Assembly: GCA_963703565.1 (NCBI GenBank)
Contig: CAVPEW010000018.1
Span: 62,001-126,000 of the forward strand
Reading direction: 5' to 3'
Source of the DNA: CAVPEW01 sp963703565
GTDB taxonomy: Bacteria; Actinomycetota; Acidimicrobiia; Acidimicrobiales; VFJN01
DNA: 64,000 bases
The notes under the pieces are model-generated. The model searched no databases. It was not told where the DNA came from and was given only the letters and a program-made list of their open reading frames with translations. Position numbers and translations under genes: made by a program. Positions 61,765 to 64,000 of this stretch are shown here, piece by piece (the first letter of the stretch is position 1; each line of letters opens with the position of its first letter).

Positions 61765-61780
61765 TCTCCACATCTTGTGG
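61765..61780. promoter_or_regulatory. NrdR box 1 of nrdJ
   Basis: TCTCCACATCTTGTGG matches the NrdR consensus core (C-w-A-t-A-T-a-T-w-G-t-G) at most fixed positions, with a weak left arm. It covers the predicted transcription start. Confidence 0.6.
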
Positions 61781-61806
61781 TGCGGGAGCCTCCTGAGGCG
61801 GTTCGG

Positions 61807-61822
61807 CCACAACACCTTGTGG
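61807..61822. promoter_or_regulatory. NrdR box 2 of nrdJ
   Basis: CCACAACACCTTGTGG keeps the CACAA/TTGTG half-site pattern of NrdR boxes. It begins 42 bp after box 1, four helical turns, so both boxes face the same side of DNA as required for NrdR tetramer binding. Confidence 0.65.
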
Positions 61823-61974
61823 CTAGAGCGTGTGGGTGACGAGTGGGGGCCGATGGGGGTGACGTCCTGTCGGCTCTGGGCGCCGCAGTGCGGCGTGCCG
61901 CCGATGCGCAGACTGGGGGGCGCTCGCCGCCTCGCCCGACACCGAAGCGATCCGTCTGGAGGCCCTGGATCAAG

Positions 61975-64000
61975 ATGGCACTGGCTCCCGAGCAGGCCGA
62001 TATCGGCATTCGCCGCCACTTCACACGTCGGGGAGTCGATCCCTACGACGAGCTGGCCTGGGAGCGTCGCGACGCCCGCCTCACGAACTACCGCGACGGC
62101 TCGGTGGCCTTCGAGCAACACGGGGTGGAGTTCCCCGTCTCGTGGTCCCTCAACGCGACCAACATCGTGGCCCAGAAGTACTTCCGGGGCCCGCTGGGCT
62201 CCCCCGAGCGGGAGTCCTCCCTGCGCGACGTGGTCGACCGGGTCGCGGACACCATCACCCGCTGGGGCCTCGAGGGCGGCTACTTCGCCGACGACGAGGA
62301 GGCCGAGACCTACAACGCCGAGCTCAAGCACCTGCTGGTCACCCAGAAGGCGTCGTTCAACAGCCCGGTGTGGTTCAACATCGGGGTCCCGGGAGTACCC
62401 CAGCAGGCGTCGGCGTGCTTCATCCTGTCGGTCCGGGACACCATGGACTCGATCCTGAACTGGTACGTGCAGGAGGGCACGATCTTCAAGGGCGGCTCGG
62501 GCTCGGGGATCAACCTGTCACGCATCCGCTCCTCGGTCGAACCGCTCAAGGGCGGGGGCACCGCCTCGGGTCCGGTCAGCTTCATGCGTGGAGCCGACGC
62601 GTCGGCCGGCACGATCAAGTCCGGCGGCAAGACCCGCCGCGCCGCCAAGATGGTCATCCTCGACGTGTCGCATCCAGACGTAGGCGAGTTCATCTGGGTC
62701 AAGGCTCGCGAGGAGCGCAAGATACAAGCGCTGGCCGCCGCCGGCTTCGACATGAGCCTCGACGGGCGAGACATGGCCTCGGTGCAGTACCAGAACGCCA
62801 ACAACTCAGTGCGGGTCACCGACGAGTTCATGCAGGCCGTGGTCGACGACGCCGACTGGCACCTTCGCGCCGTGACCGACTCGACCGTCGTACGCACCGT
62901 GCGGGCGCGAGAGCTGTTCCGCGAGATCGCCCAGGCGGCGTGGGAGTGCGCCGATCCCGGCCTGCAGTTCGACACGACCATCAACCGCTGGCACACGGCT
63001 CCCAACTCCGGTCGCATCAACGCTTCCAACCCCTGCAGCGAGTACATGCACCTCGACGACTCGGCGTGCAACCTGGCCAGCCTCAACCTGCTGAAGTTCC
63101 TGGAGCTGTCCGCCGACGGCACAGCGGACCGCTTCGACGTCGAGGGCTTCCAACATGCCGTCGAGGTCATGTTCACTGGCCAGGAGATCCTCGTGGGGCG
63201 GGCCGACTACCCCACGGCGGCGATCGGTGAGACGTCCCGCCGGTTCCGCCAGCTCGGCCTGGGCTACGCCAACCTCGGCGCCACCCTCATGGCGCTGGGC
63301 CTCCCCTACGACAGCGACGCCGGCCGCGCGTACGCCGCCGCGATCACCTCACTGATGACGGGCCACGCCTACGCCACCTCGGCCCGCACCGCGGCGAGGA
63401 TGGGCCCGTTCGCCGGCTTCGCCGACAACGCCGAGCCCATGCTCGAGGTGCTCGGCATGCACCGCGAGGCGGCGTCGCGCATCGACGAGGAGCTGGTGCC
63501 AGCCGAGCTGCTCGCCGCCGCGCAACGCTGCTGGGACGACGCCTGCGAGCTGGCCGAGCGCTACGGGGTCCGCAACTCCCAGGCCTCGGTGCTGGCTCCC
63601 ACCGGCACCATCGGGCTCATGATGGATTGCGACACGACCGGCATCGAGCCCGACCTCGGCCTGGTCAAGGTCAAGACCCTCGTCGGCGGCGGCACGATGG
63701 CCATCGTCAACCAGACCGTGCCACGAGCCCTGCGCCGCCTCGGCTACGACGATGGCCAGGTCAGCGAGATCGTCGCCTACGTCGACGAGCACAAGTCCAT
63801 CGTGGGTGCTCCGCACCTCGCCGCCGAGCACCTCGCGGTGTTCGCCTGCTCGATGGGCGACAACCCGATCCACCACTCGGGTCACGTACGGATGATGGCG
63901 GCCGTGCAGCCGTTCATCTCCGGCGCGATCTCCAAGACGGTGAACCTGCCCGAGACCGCCACCGTGGAGGAGGTCGAGCAGCTCCACCTCGACGCCTGGG
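61975..64000 (+). CDS. nrdJ: Coenzyme-B12-dependent (class II) ribonucleotide reductase, 5' part
   Basis: NrdJ reduces ribonucleotides with adenosylcobalamin, without needing oxygen. 675 codons are inside the window and the frame is still open at the end. Visible motifs: ERRDARLTNYRDGSVAFEQ and ATNIVAQKYFRG (N-terminal signature), KASFNSPVWFN, GSGSGINLSRIRSS, NPCSEYMHLDD with the active-site Cys, and APTGTIGLMMDCDTTGIEPD. ATG 61975 (GGAGG 12 nt upstream) is chosen because the conserved region begins shortly after; GTG 61888 or 61843 in the same frame would add a basic, unconserved extension. NrdR boxes in its promoter tie it to nrdR. The end, with its Cys-rich tail, lies beyond the window. 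Confidence 0.95.
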   Translation, partial: MALAPEQADIGIRRHFTRRGVDPYDELAWERRDARLTNYRDGSVAFEQHGVEFPVSWSLNATNIVAQKYFRGPLGSPERESSLRDVVDRVADTITRWGLEGGYFADDEEAETYNAELKHLLVTQKASFNSPVWFNIGVPGVPQQASACFILSVRDTMDSILNWYVQEGTIFKGGSGSGINLSRIRSSVEPLKGGGTASGPVSFMRGADASAGTIKSGGKTRRAAKMVILDVSHPDVGEFIWVKAREERKIQALAAAGFDMSLDGRDMASVQYQNANNSVRVTDEFMQAVVDDADWHLRAVTDSTVVRTVRARELFREIAQAAWECADPGLQFDTTINRWHTAPNSGRINASNPCSEYMHLDDSACNLASLNLLKFLELSADGTADRFDVEGFQHAVEVMFTGQEILVGRADYPTAAIGETSRRFRQLGLGYANLGATLMALGLPYDSDAGRAYAAAITSLMTGHAYATSARTAARMGPFAGFADNAEPMLEVLGMHREAASRIDEELVPAELLAAAQRCWDDACELAERYGVRNSQASVLAPTGTIGLMMDCDTTGIEPDLGLVKVKTLVGGGTMAIVNQTVPRALRRLGYDDGQVSEIVAYVDEHKSIVGAPHLAAEHLAVFACSMGDNPIHHSGHVRMMAAVQPFISGAISKTVNLPETATVEEVEQLHLDAW

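Noticed and set aside
61769..61974. Cobalamin riboswitch in the nrdJ leader
   Set aside because: A B12-dependent reductase with a 200-nt leader invites this idea, but I could not find the B12-box-like GCCACTG core or the surrounding stems; NrdR boxes explain the control better.

Overview
The window is very G+C-rich bacterial chromosome, almost fully coding, with few and short intergenic gaps. Gene content points to an actinobacterium, most likely the class Acidimicrobiia (inference). The evidence is: SOS boxes of the actinobacterial type CGAAC-N4-GTTCG; the order lexA / LysM protein / nrdR as in mycobacteria; an actinobacterial-type DapD; a coenzyme-B12 ribonucleotide reductase; a SpoVS protein beside recA; and many start codons sitting 6-10 nt after a TAnnnT hexamer, the signature of leaderless mRNAs. 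No rRNA, tRNA, CRISPR array, prophage or insertion sequence was recognised.

Layout. 1-6.2 kb: translation and RNA genes (infB end, rbfA, truB, a small unknown, ribF, rpsO, pnp). 6.2-9.05 kb: M16 peptidase, dapB and a convergent DapA-like aldolase. 9.1-13.9 kb: a three-gene cassette for the osmolyte N-acetylglutaminylglutamine amide (amidotransferase, GNAT/ATP-grasp synthetase, M42-type hydrolase). 13.9-19.2 kb: mixed genes (VTT-like membrane protein, acyl-CoA synthetase, DUF4236/TPR-like protein, SURF1, winged-helix protein). 19.2-31.3 kb: housekeeping run dapA, rnj, mutM, ftsK, tldD, tldE, rimO, pgsA, cinA. 31.3-39.1 kb: accessory oxidative block, with a TetR-controlled operon (ferritin-like hydrolase, flavin monooxygenase, SDR) followed by a three-subunit molybdenum hydroxylase. 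39.2-42.7 kb: His-rich membrane protein and a two-component system. 42.7-50.2 kb: recA, spoVS, miaB, miaA, dapF, hflX, dapC. 50.2-56.6 kb: cytochrome P450, coiled-coil protein, divergent dapD/dapE, subtilase. 56.6-64 kb: lexA, SOS-type LysM gene, nrdR, RibD-like reductase, VIT-family transporter, MarR/yceI pair and the 5' part of nrdJ.

How the genes connect. Six enzymes of the succinylase route to diaminopimelate (DapA, B, C, D, E, F) lie scattered in this one window. SOS control is visible end to end: LexA is encoded here, and its boxes lie in front of lexA itself, the divergent LysM gene and recA. NrdR is encoded here, and two candidate NrdR boxes overlap the nrdJ promoter. MarR and TetR each have a palindrome in the gap to their divergent neighbour.

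Sequence quality. At least seven genes (asnB twice, winged-helix gene, SDR, response regulator, miaB, dapC, possibly rbfA) are split by one-base shifts that can be restored cleanly. Six of these shifts fall where a GAGCTC would restore the reading frame. I annotate these as single frameshifted genes, not as separate ORFs.
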